Positions 12,894 to 25,568 of a stretch of 64,000 nt of DNA are shown here, piece after piece. Source of the DNA: Isoetes taiwanensis (taxonomy: Eukaryota > Streptophyta > Lycopodiopsida > Isoetales > Isoetaceae); NCBI GenBank assembly GCA_021234155.1, contig JAJEKV010000051.1, forward strand, positions 4,776,698-4,840,697, in the 5' to 3' direction. The number at the start of each line of letters is the position of its first letter. The first letter of the stretch is position 1. A model generated the notes under the pieces. That model saw only the letters and a list, made by a program, of their open reading frames with translations, was not told the origin of the DNA and did no database searches. A program made the translations under genes and the position numbers.

Positions 12894-12899
12894 TTAGAC

Positions 12900-14323
12900 A
12901 ATCACGCGACCTTGCCACTATGACAAGGCAAAAAAGTAAGTCAAAATTCGACAATACCCTACAAGTTATGTTGTATGTGACAATATCATCCCCACCCCTC
13001 GTCTGCTAGTGATATATATGACAACTCTTAGTCAACAAAAGAGTTGACTCTTAGGAATGGTCAAAGTTATCTCAACAGATGTGACTTTGATCGCATATCA
13101 TCATAACTGCGAACTTGTTGGGCCAGCTTTATATCAAACTCTAGAACACATCTTGAATGACTTTGAAAGATTGGAAGAAGCTGTTAATAAATATCGTTGT
13201 ATTGCTCTTTTCTCCAGTTGATGTTGCGTATGATTTTGCCTCTTCTGCAAGTAAATAGTTGGAGTGATTATGGCGATTGATAAAATTGTTCCAACAAATC
13301 CACCGCACCCAAGTCCCTTAGGTACAAGAGTGCCATTTCTGTGACAAGATGTTTTCCATCCTAAATCTAAACGTATTGCTTTCGTTATATTACATTTAAT
13401 TAGAAGATAATGTTCCATAAAAATATTATCCATAAGACATTTTTACAAACTAGTAGTACAACAGGCTTGAGAGACGGAAGGAATATAAGAAGGTAATATT
13501 TTGGGTTGGTTTGGGTTGGGCATGTCGTTTAGTATGAATACTTGTGAGTATTAGAAGTATGAATATTGAGGTCTCCAAGAGGCATTCTCCTTAAATGATC
13601 GGGATCTATCAAACCATGCAATTCTAATTTGTAACGTTCACTTCAAAACTCTCTAACAGTTATAGCTAGATAAAAGGAGCAAAATAGGGAAAATATCTAA
13701 CTAAAAAGGGGAGCAAAGGAGAAGAGTTTAAAGCTTGTGAAACCAAATAGGTAACTAGCAGTAGGGCAGGCTTGGTGCAAAGGTTTCAGTAGGTTTCTAG
13801 GGAGACAATGTACTTGGTCTATTTTAGTTGAAAGTAAGGCATCATGTCAATTACGTTTATACTCTAATCAAGTATGTCATATACAGTATTTATTCAATTG
13901 AAAGTACCATAGCTTGATGTGTACAAATCATATCTTAGAAGTCATTTATTGTACATGGACATACACCCTACTTGATGTTGGCCATAGCCACAAAATATTA
14001 TCTCGATAAAATTGAATCTCACGCACAGGAGTCGAGTAGAAAATTCAACAACTTTTCTAATATTCACAGCCCTACGTCATAAGAATTGAAAGATCAATCG
14101 AGAAGATACATTTAGGTTAGCGTGCCAAGTCATGTGAATAGGCTAGAACTGCAGCAATCCTTGTACCTTAGAAAAGGCAAGCCTCTAAAAAACGCAAGAA
14201 GATGCCAGAACCTATTCGCACGATTGAAAAGGACCATAGAAATTGATCGATAAATGACAACTTTTTTTATTTTGGGGGGTTTTCCTGAGGTTGGGTGTGG
14301 GGGGTTCACACACTATTGAAATA
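12900..14323. other. Intergenic stretch without a recognised gene
   Basis: Minus-strand ORF 13134-13433 (99 codons, with Gly-rich and hydrophobic pieces) has no family features. The short phrase GACCATAGAAATTGA appears at about 14231 and again at 14324, the latter being the start of the larger repeat. Otherwise AT-rich and unremarkable. Confidence 0.5.
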
Positions 14324-15045
14324 GACCATAGAAATTGAATCATTTACTTCTAACTTCTTCAATTATGGAATCTTCTATCATTCCATTTTGTATACCTGTC
14401 TAAGTAATCAAATATCGGACCTCAATAATCTTAGGTTGTTTTGAATAATCCCATTTCTTATTTAAATGGAGTTAATAAAAGGTATTCCAGTTCATTCTTT
14501 TTACAGTATAGAAACTGAGCAAGGTCAAAGAATCTATATTGAGATTGTGGTTCTAAGTTTCATTTTATTACCAAAAATAATATGGAAATATCTATCTAAG
14601 TTGTTTTTGGTGCAATTGCAAGTTGATTAGTGGAAAAGCTTGCCTTTAATGATATAAATGTTCCAAAATTTGGCAAACAAATCAATATTCATGCTCGAAT
14701 GCCTTCGCCAATGCATGAGGCCAACAATGGTCGCCCAAGCAATCACCAGCCAATTTGCTAAAACAATGCTTTGGCCGAGGAGGGACTAATGTGCTTGGGA
14801 TTGAATTTTGATAACTAATTTGAGGAATACTTGTGGAATAGAAACAAGCATTGTCATATTGTGCCTTTCGCACCTCGATTGGCACCTCATTGAGAAGTAT
14901 GTTATTAGCTTTCTTTAATGCGTTTGGTAGACTTGCATGTGTTTTCTTTGGAGGATATTTCTATCTTGCTTCCTTCTTATTTATTTGCTTGTTCCTAGTG
15001 ATTCCTACCGAGTTTTCATGGCTTTTATGGTAAACCAAACTGCAT
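14324..15045. repeat. 0.72-kb direct repeat, copy 1
   Basis: Almost identical over its whole length to 16624-17361. The second copy carries an extra ~15 bp after GGTCAAAGAATC and a few substitutions. The shared ORFs (minus 67 codons, plus 60 codons) are identical between copies, but have no recognisable domain and no sign of being genes. The copy ends at ACCAAACTGCA. The next 125 bp to 15169 are unique and lead into the Helitron hairpin. Confidence 0.95.
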
Positions 15046-15169
15046 AGCATGTATTGGCCACATTGGTGCGCATTAGACACGATTTACTTTCTACTCCTTT
15101 GTCGAATGCAATAAGCCCACTTGCACTCATAGTTACAATTTCATTCCTACCTCCTTAATGATGTGCTAG

Positions 15170-15197
15170 GCCCGGCAACGCCGGGCACCATTACTAG
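15170..15197 (+). mobile_element. Helitron 3' terminus (plus-strand element)
   Basis: The perfect hairpin GCCCGGCAACGCCGGGC (15170-15186) is followed by ACCATTA and CTAG (15194-15197), then T. This is a textbook Helitron 3' end. The base after CTAG opens directly into copia reverse-transcriptase sequence, so the Helitron inserted inside a copia element. The 5' TC end, and the missing 5' half of that copia, were not found upstream. Copy 1 of the 0.72-kb repeat would lie inside the Helitron. Confidence 0.8.
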
Positions 15198-16128
15198 TAT
15201 CTTGAAAAAAGGTTTCCAAATGAGTGACCTTGGAGAATTAAAGAGATTTCTGGGCATAGATGTTTACAGGGACAGAAATCACAAAATATTGGCTTTGAGT
15301 CAACAAGGGCATATTCAAAACATGTTGAAGAAATTTCATATGGAAAATTGCAATATGGCATATACTCCTATGGTTCCTGGTCACAGAATCTCTGCAGATA
15401 TGAGTCCAAAGACAGAAACTGAAAGTAAACAAATGGAGAAAATACCTTACAGAAGTTTGATTGGGTGTTTGTCCTATGTAGCCAATTGTACTAGGCCTAA
15501 CATTGCATTTGCGGTCAATATTCTCAATAGGTACAATAACAAAGCTGGCAAAGGACACTGGAATGCAGCAAAAAGGATTCTCAAATACTTGAAAGGTACA
15601 ATGCATTTTGGTATAGTATTTAATGAAACCAACTTACAATTGCAGGCTTATTGTGATGCTGATTGGGGAGGAGATTTAGACAAGAGAAAGTCAACTTCAG
15701 GATATGTTATTCTATTAGATGGAGCCCCAGTTGTTTGGAAATGCAAAAAGCAAAGCAGCATTGCTTTATCTAGTGCTGAAGCTGAGTACAACTCAGCAGC
15801 CCTGTTGACAAAGGAACTAATTTGGGAAAGAAGCCTTATGGCAGAATTTGGATTTGCTCAAAGAGGACCAACAATTATTTATTGTGATAATACTAGTTGT
15901 ATTGCCATGTCAAAAAATCCCATTCTGCACGAAAGATCAAAACACATTGAGATAGAAGTTCATTTCATCAGAGATATGGTCAGGAAAAATCAAGTGCATT
16001 TGACTTATGTTAGTACAGTTGATCAAAGAGTAGATATTCTTACCAAGGCACTGCCATTATCCAGATTCCAGGAAATAAGGAAATTATTACAATGTGATGA
16101 CAGTGAATATCACATGAAGGGGGAATGA
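15198..16128 (+). pseudogene. Ty1/copia RT C-terminus and RNase H, open but 5'-truncated
   Basis: The frame is open to TGA 16126-16128 and covers the end of RT (MSDLGELKRFLGI, GCLSYVANCTRPNIAF, HWNAAKRILKYLKGT) and RNase H with DADWGGD, SSAEAEY, YCDNTSC and HERSKHIEIEVHFIRD. All RNase H acidic residues I can place are present. It is related to, but distinct from, the remnant at 1-1779. The truncation point is exactly the Helitron CTAG. The polypurine tract AAGGGGGAA (16117-16125) directly precedes TG of the LTR, and the stop codon overlaps the LTR start. No independent start codon or promoter is expected. Confidence 0.9.
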
Positions 16129-16620
16129 TGGAATTAGGAATCATGTGATATTTGGTTTGCTATCACTAAAACCTAATGTGAACTGGATAAACAGGGAATA
16201 TCAAAGTATCAGGGGATTAGGGACCACAATTTGGCTTCCCTGTAGTTGTATGATCCAGTTAAACAAATAATTAGGGTGTGAAATTAGTGGCAAACATGGA
16301 GACATTGTTGCAAGGGTATTTCTTGTGAGAAAGAAAAAAGAAAATTGAAGTTCAATGGTCGAGATGCATTATTTTGAAGCTAGGCCTGTGGGATAATTCA
16401 TCAGATGCCGAAATTTCCAACTCTGACTGTGGGATATACATGCATGATATATAAGAACGACGGATCTTCTTGCTCTATAGGCCTCAGGAACTCCGGTCAA
16501 CTAAGCTACAGGGATTTGGTCAATACCCGAGCTACAATGTTTTTCTTCAATGGTTTAATGACTAGTTAAGAACTATAGTTGTTGGAGAGACTTAATACTT
16601 GTATTATAGAAGATGTTAGA
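16126..16620 (+). mobile_element. Copia 3' LTR (right boundary approximate)
   Basis: It starts TGATGGAATTAGG immediately after the polypurine tract. A TATA-like ATATATAAGAAC lies near 16448. The right end is inferred from where the 0.72-kb repeat copy 2 begins (16624). A CA terminus and a second LTR for comparison are not available in the window. Confidence 0.6.
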
Positions 16621-16623
16621 TTT

Positions 16624-17361
16624 GACCATAGAAATTGAATCATTTACTTCTAACTTCTTCAATTATGGAATCTTCTATCATTCCATTTTGTATACCTGTC
16701 TAAGTAATCAAATATCGGACCTCAATAATCTTAGGTTGTTTTGAATAATCCCATTTCTTATTTAAATGGAGTTAATAAAAGGTATTCCAGTTCATTATTT
16801 TTACAGTATAGAAACTGAGCAAGGTCAAAGAATCATTGTGGACGCAAGCTATATTGAGATTATGGTTCTAAGTTTCATTTTATTACCAAAAATAATATGG
16901 AAATATCTATCTAAGTTGTTTTTGGTGCAATTGCAAGTTGATTAGTGGAAAAGCTTGCCTTTAATGATATAAATGTTCCAAAATTTGGCAAACAAATCAA
17001 TATTCATGCTCGAATGCCTTCGCCAATGCATGAGGCCAACAATGGTCGCCCAAGCAATCACCAGCCAATTTGCTAAAACAATGCTTTGGCCGAGGAGGGA
17101 CTAATGTGCTTGGGATTGAATTTTGATAACTAATTTGAGGAATACTTGTGGAATAGAAACAAGCATTGTCATATTGTGCCTTTCGCACCTCGATTGGCAC
17201 CTCATTGAGAAGTATGTTATTAGCTTTCTTTAATGCGTTTGGTAGACTTGCATGTGTTTTCTTTGGAGGATATTTCTATCTTGCTTCCTTCTTATTTATT
17301 TGCTTGTTCCTAGTGATTCCTACCGAGTTTTCATGGCTTTTATGGTAAACCAAACTGCACA
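16624..17361. repeat. 0.72-kb direct repeat, copy 2
   Basis: Second copy of 14324-15045 with a ~15-bp insertion (ATTGTGGACGCAAGC) near 16834. It begins at GACCATAGAAATTGAATC and diverges after CCAAACTGCA. The very high identity means the duplication is recent compared with the surrounding decay. Confidence 0.95.
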
Positions 17362-18990
17362 GCTACTTTTACCAACAAGAATTTCATATGTTGGGTACAC
17401 TAACCAACTAATGAAAAGCACTTGTTACTATCCTTGCTAGTCACTACCTGAGCCATCATGTGTCTGCAGCTCCTTGCTCTGATATGCTCTGAAGGACAAA
17501 CCAAATTAAGCAGAAACAAAACATACTGTCAAAGGTAATCACGATATAGCAAGCAGAAGCAAAACATACCATTTAAGCACGGTATTCAAAACATATATCA
17601 CATATTTGCATACAGATGATGAGGAATAAACCTAGTGGAAGTTCAAAGTCTTTCCTTTAAGGAAGTAGCGCGCCTTTTGTAATTCGAACCTTTCTGCTCC
17701 ACTTATCAAGGGAATTGTTGTAATAAGATATGAACCAACATGTTTTATGAAATATCATCAGTGTCCAATAAAGTGGAATGTAATTACTTAGAATATTCCC
17801 TTGCTGATAGAAAAGTGAAGTAGGATCACCTAGAATATCTCTTTATCTTGCCAAAAAGTAATGTTTCATCACATGATGATGGTTCGATGACTTGATTAAC
17901 AAGCACATCATCAGCAATTCTGATATACGATTATAACATGCAATATAGAATGACAATGGCTAACATACCAAGTACAATACACGATACAGATAAATGATGA
18001 TTTAACCATAATCTCCCTGGAGATGTACTTGTTATCTCAGAGTTTTATGCTATCAAAATCTTATGCAAGTACATAACATTAGCACATAATATCACAGGGA
18101 ATGCATTATTATGCACTATTATATGCCAGTTATGTAGTTAATGTGAAAGACTATCATTACATCTACAATGAGGCATAAATTTGATAAAATAGAATAGAAT
18201 AGAATCATGAATAACCTAACAGATTTAACTAACAGCTATAATCCTCATAACCACATCTTGCAAGAGTGTGTCTGCAACTAAGATTTGTTGTCTCCAATCA
18301 ATTCTATTAGATAATTTATAACACATCAGCAAATAAAAATATCAGAACTATAGAATAAAAAATGCAATTTAGATGCTTCAAAAACGTTGAATGCTCTTAA
18401 TGCAGTTGAGTTTGGCATCATGTTGAAAACTATCTAATTTATCTGCCTATAATATGTACCAATGCCTTTTAATAAAGAGTGTGCAATAAAGAAGTGCTGA
18501 TAGCTTGCTTTGGGACTGCCAAGTGCTTCTATATTTGTGAAAATCTCATAGTTTTTTATGTTTCGTGTAGATGTATTTTGTGATTGTGTGCGACCTCTTT
18601 ATGTTTTTTGCAAAGAGTATAGCTTTAGATCTATGGCACCGACCTGATTTACTCTTACAGAGAAGCTCTTTGCTTCCTATAGCTGTGCAATCTGGCTATG
18701 GGTTCTAGTAAGTGCACCACTTCTCATCTATGCTTGCAAAACTTTACTACTTTCTGCTGCGACATATAATAAATGAAAAACAAATAAAAATATGATCAAT
18801 TTTTATATTCCTTAAATAAAGCTTTCATGTAAGTGAGCAAGCAGTTCAACTACAAATAGTAAAACACGTATATTACTTTTAATCTCTTGCTTGGGGAATA
18901 GGGATTCCTAATGGACGTCTATTTATGTTTTTAATTAACTTACATTTTTCTTTTGGATTTCTTGAATAGATCTGACTGCGTCCTTTTTGG
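17362..18990. other. AT-rich intergenic stretch
   Basis: No ORF with coding features, no LTR, no RNA gene recognised. GC is low throughout and stops are dense in all frames. Confidence 0.5.
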
Positions 18991-19126
18991 CATTGATGGG
19001 GTTGATAAACTTAATCTGAGATGGATAAGGTGGCCTTGAGAAAGACAAGAAGTGTCTCTACAAAAATATGAGTCCATGATGTATTCTTACAGGATCCTAT
19101 TGATGTTTCCATTTTGTCTTCTACAG

Positions 19127-19261
19127 GCTAAATTATTTGAGGAATTCAAGGAGCAACATCCAAATATTGAGATTGGTCTAAGGCAATTTGAGTACCTCAA
19201 ACCCGATTGCATTCAAATATTAAAAGAGAGGAATACATGTTGTATAAAGCATGAACTGTAG
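19127..19261 (+). CDS. Unrecognised exon-like ORF
   Basis: After a good acceptor (TTCTACAG at about 19126), the frame reads AKLFEEFKEQHPNIEIG then LRQFEYLKPD and NTCCIKHEL before a stop. The pattern of a short helix, a KF/QFE-LKP turn and Cys/His resembles the region before a DDE-type domain in a widespread eukaryotic transposase-derived protein group, but the match is weak and from memory. Beyond the stop, other frames show more Cys-containing pieces, suggesting decay. Confidence 0.25.
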   Translation, partial: AKLFEEFKEQHPNIEIGLRQFEYLKPDCIQILKERNTCCIKHEL

Positions 19262-19980
19262 TTGTAACTGTGAGGTATGTGCCTCTATTGAGAATGGAGG
19301 CAAGTGCTAAGCAAAGCTGGTAACTTTCTCAAATGTAAGTTCTATGTGGAGGTCTATTGTATGTGACAAAGATGAGTTTTGGCACAATCTAGAGTGCATG
19401 TGCTTGACTTCCGAGCAAGAATTGGATGCCATAAGACCAAACCATTGTTTTGATATAGAACTCAGATTCTAATGAGGATTCGCATCATGCATTTAAATTG
19501 CCAATAGGTAGGCTCTTTCATCATTTATCTCAGTAGGTGTTTTACATTGGTTGAGAGTGGTATCCGAGGCTACCCAAAAACTAATTATAAATTTTTACAA
19601 TTATGCAGCTAAAAACAACTCCTCGATGGAAGTATGATGAGATGTTGGATTATGTTGCTGAAAACTTATCACCAGTATTAAAAAAACCTTGCTCTTTCGG
19701 GTTTCGAAGAAAAACCCTAATGATAAGCCCTCAATAAAGGGCTTAGACAATTGTTAGACTACTACGACGGTCCTCAAAAAATATGAATATGGACGAAGCC
19801 AAAAAGCGCATCTTAACTGAATCCCTGCACAACATAAACACCAAAACATACACATGATAAAAAACCTCCAAAATAAAAAGGTTGGTCATGTATGCCACGA
19901 GAAATAATAAACATAACATAAATAGAGAGAGAGGGAGAGAATTGATTAATTATATATAATTAAAACGGGGTTGGGCGTGG

Positions 19981-20505
19981 GTTCAAGAGGAAGAGAAAGA
20001 AAACTGCTGAGATGAAGAAGAAACGCCGATTTGAGAAGCTGAAGAAGACTCCTGCTATAAAAAAACTAAACCAGAGGTCCGAAACTGCATGCAAAACATG
20101 CTCCTCCTCCTGAGAATCTCGATCTCATGGAGTGGATCGATGCGCATTCTCATGAGGATTCGCATCATGCATCCAAACTGCCGATAAGAAGAGAACTCTG
20201 CTTAAACTTTGAAGAATCGCAAAGGACGAAATAGAATTGCCTCAATCCAGACAACCAGGCCAGGATGGAAAGAGGAGAATGAAAAAATGTCAGGAATTGT
20301 CTATCCATGCAGGAAGAAGCCCCTCTCCTGCATGGTTTAAAAGGAAGAGAAGGAAAACTGCTGAGATGAAGAAGAAACGCCGATTTGAGAAGCTGAAGAA
20401 GACTCCTGCTATAAAAAACTAAACCAGATGTCTAAAACTACATGCAAAACATGCATGCATGCTCCTCCTCCTGAGAATCTCGATCTCACGGACTGGATCG
20501 ATTCA
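19981..20505. repeat. Direct repeat of ~170 bp with a basic ORF
   Basis: The segments 19981-20150 and 20336-20505 are near-identical (shared GCTGAGATGAAGAAGAAACG and CTCCTCCTCCTGAGAATCTC). A further phrase, GAGGATTCGCATCATGCAT, is shared between 19473 and 20155. Plus-strand ORF 20237-20422 spans the second copy. Its 61 codons are Lys/Arg-rich (KRKRRKTAEMKKKRRFEKLKK), like a nuclear-localisation stretch, but no domain is visible and it is probably not a complete gene. Confidence 0.75.
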
Positions 20506-22326
20506 CATAATCTGTTGCATGATTTTGTAAAACTTAGAGGTTGTCAATATACAAGAGGCTGCCATCTATGGAGAAAGTACTAACTGATCCAAAAGAAGTA
20601 GATTTTGTTAAACCTAAGGAGGCAAAAGAACCTATAAATGAATAATGAGCATCTTCTTTTATACATTTTATCATTTTTTTATATTTGAGATAATAACAAA
20701 AAAATTTCTTCCAACTTTCTACAGTTAGCTATGCTTGCAAATATACTAGAGGCAATGCCAAGTATCAACATCAATGATGAGGCATCTTGGCCCCCCAAGT
20801 ATTAAGTTTTGATATTTTGTTTCACATAAAGTGCCTGGTTTACTTTAATTATTTTTATATAACATTAATATATATTACTCTTCTTCAGCTATATATTGCT
20901 TGCACCTAGTTTCACTTACATAATATAGCACTTTAACACAATTTTTTCTGATTCACATAGATAGACAAAGGCCAAAAATTTCATTATGCTCATGGGTTAC
21001 AGATGGTAGAAGCCCAGAGACATATCACAAAATTTATGTCAGTTCACCTCAAAGGCACTTCACATAAAGAAAATAAAAAATGCCATCAGGCGCCCCAGAG
21101 GAAGTGGTTGGACCTTTTATATATACAATCTAAACGAGGTACGCCCTGAAATACCACGAACATCGGATCCGTCGATTATATGGCTCAGACTGCATATTAA
21201 AGCTTTTGGGTACCTCTCATCTTGACAATGATCCTTTATGATTGGGGGAGTCTATGATTTTGAAATATGAAATACAGGGACTCGAACCTTTATATGAGTA
21301 CGCCCAAGGTTTCACAATACGATATACAAGACTTGAACCTCTACCAAAATAACTCAATGTCTTAGTAAGAATGTTTCTAACAATACAATTAGTGAGTTAA
21401 CATGATTATTTCTCTATTGGATCCCTTTTTTTTTTAAGAGTATGGTCTATGGGCTAAAAGATACTCATTTATACATCCATATCAAATCCCTCTCGAAGCC
21501 TTATTACTGTGCTACAAATTCATGGAAGGGGCAAAATATGTTAATGAAAGTGAAAGCTAATTAAAGCATGACCTTAACTCCAATCTAAGGTACTCCCATA
21601 TGCATTTTAACGTGCACCTACATTTGACTTGCCCCATTTGCATTTTAGATATTTATATCAGCAACAAATCAATGGCCTTGCAGTCGTGTTATCTAACTTA
21701 ACTAGATATTTTTACAACCTAGTGGTTATTCTTAGATTGACTTAGTGCCTCCAACCATCCTAATTATATTTTATACATCATATAGGAATCTGAATAGCAC
21801 TCCTGCACATCTACATGCTAACACCAACATAATGCATTATTCTAAATTCAATAGTATGCCCACTTTCATGAGCTATTGTTATAATTTCTACTCTATTCTA
21901 TTCTATATTGCATAATTATATGCCACTTCCATGGGCTTGTAAAATAAATAAATTTGCAAGGAGACAAAATCGTGCTTTAGAAGAAACCATTTAGAACAAG
22001 GGAATATCATTAGAGACTAATAATTTTGCAATAACAAACTGCAGAACTTTAGCATTTGAGACAATATCATCAGACTAATTTTGCAAAAATCACATGAGCG
22101 CTATGCTATGATTTTGAAGTTTTGAATTGCAACACACCATTTGGTTTGTGATTTTGTCGACATTGGAAAGCACGAAGTACCCATTCCATTATGCACTATA
22201 TTCCATCTACACACTTCATTAAATCTACCCACTCCATATGCCCATGACAACAAGTTCCATGTAATATTTAATCCACTTTTTTGCATTGAGAGAATTGAAC
22301 TGAATTAAATGAGCTTTCATTGTCCA

Positions 22327-22366
<40 letters not shown>

Positions 22367-22597
22367 CCCGAGAACGATTTTGATTAATTTGAAAAGAATA
22401 GATCGTCTAATATATGAGTCAATTTCATCAATGCAAATTAGTCAAGTATAAGGCAAACATATTTTATTTATAATACATGTATATACATCAAGATAAAGAC
22501 TAGGTAAATAAAGCATGCATTCTTTTAGATGAGTGATTGTATATGTACAATATGTCCTCATTCTAACAAACACAAATTTCATGGGTTCAAAAGCAAG
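20506..22597. other. Intergenic stretch with a 37-A tract
   Basis: No supported gene. A homopolymer of 37 A at 22328-22364 could be the 3' tail of an old plus-strand retroposon ending there, but the upstream 300 bp show no recognisable coding sequence. Confidence 0.55.
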
Positions 22598-22747
22598 TTT
22601 TTTTTTTTTTTTTTTTTGAAGGATAAAGAATCTTCCATTTATAGGTAAACTATTACACAGCCTTATAGCAGATAGACACCCTCCTGAACAAGTTTGAAGA
22701 GGGGATAGCTACAAAGCCCTTTTAGAATGAATGTAGATGCCTTCTTC

Positions 22748-23899
22748 TTAAGGTGGTAGCTTGATGAAAGTCTCCCAAACAAGGGAAACATCACCTTCGA
22801 CCACACACTTGAACTTTCTAAGCTTCTCTATGAGCATGTGCAGTATTTGTGTGGCTGTAGTATATGCATCTTTGCCTAGAGTGAAAGAATTACGCCTTTT
22901 CCATATGACCCATAATGCCCATGATCTGACAATATGAAAAGCTTTGCGTTTTGAGACTGGCCATTCTACTGGATATCTACCTAGAAGGAGATCGTTGGTC
23001 CCCAGTGTATTGTTGAACATATCCATGCACCACGACCACACAACTTGCAGGTCAGTGCACTCTACTAAGCAATGTTCCAGAGACTCTTCATCCATCTTGC
23101 ACAATGGACATAGAGGGCTCACGTCAGCTTTGAATTTGGATACCCTTCTGTTTACCATAGGAACCCTATGAATTACTTGCCATAAAAAAGAATTCACTCG
23201 GGGAGGGAGAAGTTTTATCCATACACCCCTCCAAATTTCCTTCAACTGTGTGTCAGTGACTTGCACATTCCATTGAGCTGGTAGCGATAAAGTACCTTTT
23301 GTCTTCCGATGCTTATATGTTGATTTCACAAATGACCCCGCCTGCAAAGATTGATCGAGAACCCAAGGTTTCTTACTCGTGCTATTTATGTGGTTTGGAA
23401 GACTTACTGCAATACATTCCCACATTGTTTTGTCATTATTCTGGAGGCCGAATTTCTGCTTGAATACCATCCATTCTGTTAACTGACCATCTTCATACCA
23501 CATTGCACACGAACCAATGCCACCGCTGATCCATCTTCTCACCACTCTGATGTCAGCTAAAAGGGCCAAAGGACCATTCTTATTGCGGTAGTTGACTGGA
23601 ATCCACCATGGTGGAGTAGTACTCGCTGCACAATTACTGATATTCAATGTGAAGAGCTTTTTCACCACGTCCCACGCGGAAATGAGACCTCTTAAGAACG
23701 GTGAGGCCTCAGAACTTGGTTTCAAGCCATAAAATAGAGACCATGGAAGAGATACTTGTGATGATACTTTAGCATGTGTACAGGAGAAACATATGGCCTG
23801 CGCTATGAGTTGGAGGCCTGGTGACTTCGTTTTCTCCTCTAAAATATTCCACATGAATTTGGCTACTAGTATTTTGCTTTGTAGGGCTAAGTCAATCAT
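22748..23899 (-). pseudogene. LINE C-terminal region with zf-RVT
   Basis: An open frame of about 383 codons follows RT in the element. Its C-terminal part holds the plant zf-RVT signature CPLCKMDEESLEHCLVEC and WALWVIWKRRN. This region is thought to bind template RNA in related plant LINEs. It is continuous and ends with FIKLPP about 130 bp before the poly-A. Confidence 0.9.
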
Positions 23900-23917
23900 G
23901 CCTATTCCCCCTTCTTC

Positions 23918-25242
23918 CTAATCTCTTTTACATTTCCACCATGCTATTTTCACTAGTGCTCCTTCCTCGTTGCCTCCCCACACAAAGTTTCTAATTGTCC
24001 CTTCCATTTCTTTTACTTTCTCTGGTGGGGCTATGAGGAGAGATGAGACATAGATGTGTGTGCTGCACAGCACATGCTTCGCTACTACTATCCTGCCAGC
24101 CAGTGATAGTTTTGCGACTTTCCACCAATTCAGATGCTTCTGTAATCCTAATATCATCTCATCCCATACTTTTGTTGAGGGTACTTTAATTCCCACTGGG
24201 ATTCCAAGAAGGTTAGAATACTCCCCAGCTTTTATGATTTTCCACGGGAGGCGCTCTAAACACCTGGGATGTGGTCCTTCCCCAGTCCATTGTGCCGAGC
24301 ATTTCTTCCAGTTGATGAGACATCCTGAGGCCAAGGAGAAAGTATCTAACAACTGACTGGCATTCTTTAGATTGCTCTCCTCTGCTACTAGAAACAAAAA
24401 AGAGTCATCTGCGTATTGATTGCATATCTGCTGAGATCCATCCCCCATTTGAAGACCTTCTACTAGACCATCCCTTGAGGCCCAGTAGAAATAGTCGTGA
24501 AAAAGCTTCATTTGCTATGTTAAATAAAAATGGGGCTAGTGGGCATCCCTGTCTAATGCCTCTTTCGATGACGAATATAGGAGAGGACTCCCCGTTGAGA
24601 AGAACAGAGGCCCGTGCGGAGTGGAGTAATCTCTTAACACTTCCAGTAAAAAATTCCCCGCAACCCATTTTATATAAAAAGCTCCACTTGATACTATCGT
24701 ATGCCTTAGTAAAATCCAACTTGATGTAAGCTACTTTTTGACCTGTGTTTTTAGCCCAATACATACCCTCAAAAGTCTTTGCTATATTGTGCGTAGAATG
24801 TTCCTTCCGGAGAAAACCCGACCGATCGGGGAGATAGTTTACGCAAGTACAGATTTATTTTCTCTGCCATTCCCTTTGCTATTATCTTATAGAATGCCGA
24901 CAAAGAATGTGATGGGTCTCCAGGTCATTGATAGTATGCGGGGTCTTTTTCCTTTGGAATCAAAACGATACAACCTGTATTTAGCTTGGGATCCAGGTGG
25001 TCTGCTTGTTGGAAGTCTGTATAAGCTGAGAATACATCAGTTTTAATCCATTCCCAATAAACCTGAAAAAACTCTATTGGAATCCCATCCATCCCCGGAC
25101 ACTTCTCTTTGTCGAGGGCGATGACTGCCTGATGCAAATCATCTATAGATAGTGGGCGGCTCAACATTTGGTGTTGCTCATTTGTTATGACTGGAGACAC
25201 CTTAGAAACCACTAACTCTTCAAACTCGTCCTGGAACGGCAT
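23918..25242 (-). pseudogene. LINE reverse transcriptase
   Basis: Two open pieces, 24405-25242 (with a break near 24765-24925) and 23918-24511, cover the RT fingers-palm: KCPGMDGIPIEFFQ, YIKLDFTKAYDSI, GIRQGCPLAPFLFN and the catalytic QYADDSFLF, followed by GIPVG and LAGRIVVAKHVL of the thumb. Frameshifts separate the pieces, so the enzyme is dead. The order and spacing are those of plant L1 LINEs. Confidence 0.93.
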
Positions 25243-25568
25243 ACGCTTCTCACCGAAGAAACTTTGAAAGTGATCGTGAAGAAACTTATGAAGCCCATCA
25301 CAACTTTTTAGTATCGACCCATCGTCAAGTGTAATGCTAGATAATGCTGTTGACCATCTCTTCTGCTTGGCAGCCTTAAAGAAAAACTTAGAGCATTTAT
25401 CTGCTTGCCTAAGCTAAGTTAAACCTGCCTTGCTTCTGTTCTTGACAGTCTTAGTCTCCTCTGACTTTTTAATCTCATCCATTAATTTTTTCTCTTCTGT
25501 ATATTGGGACCCGCTGCTCTGAGGGTTGTCAATTGACTGTATAGTTTGTCCAAAGATGTTCTCTCCTC

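Noticed and set aside
14682-17348. Pairs of identical small ORFs (67 and 60 codons)
   Set aside because: They are identical only because the 0.72-kb repeat is duplicated; they overlap each other on opposite strands and show no domain.
22328-22364. Tail of a second LINE ending at the 37-A tract
   Set aside because: The 300 bp before it contain no RT, zf-RVT or UTR similarity to any LINE here and no target duplication was found.
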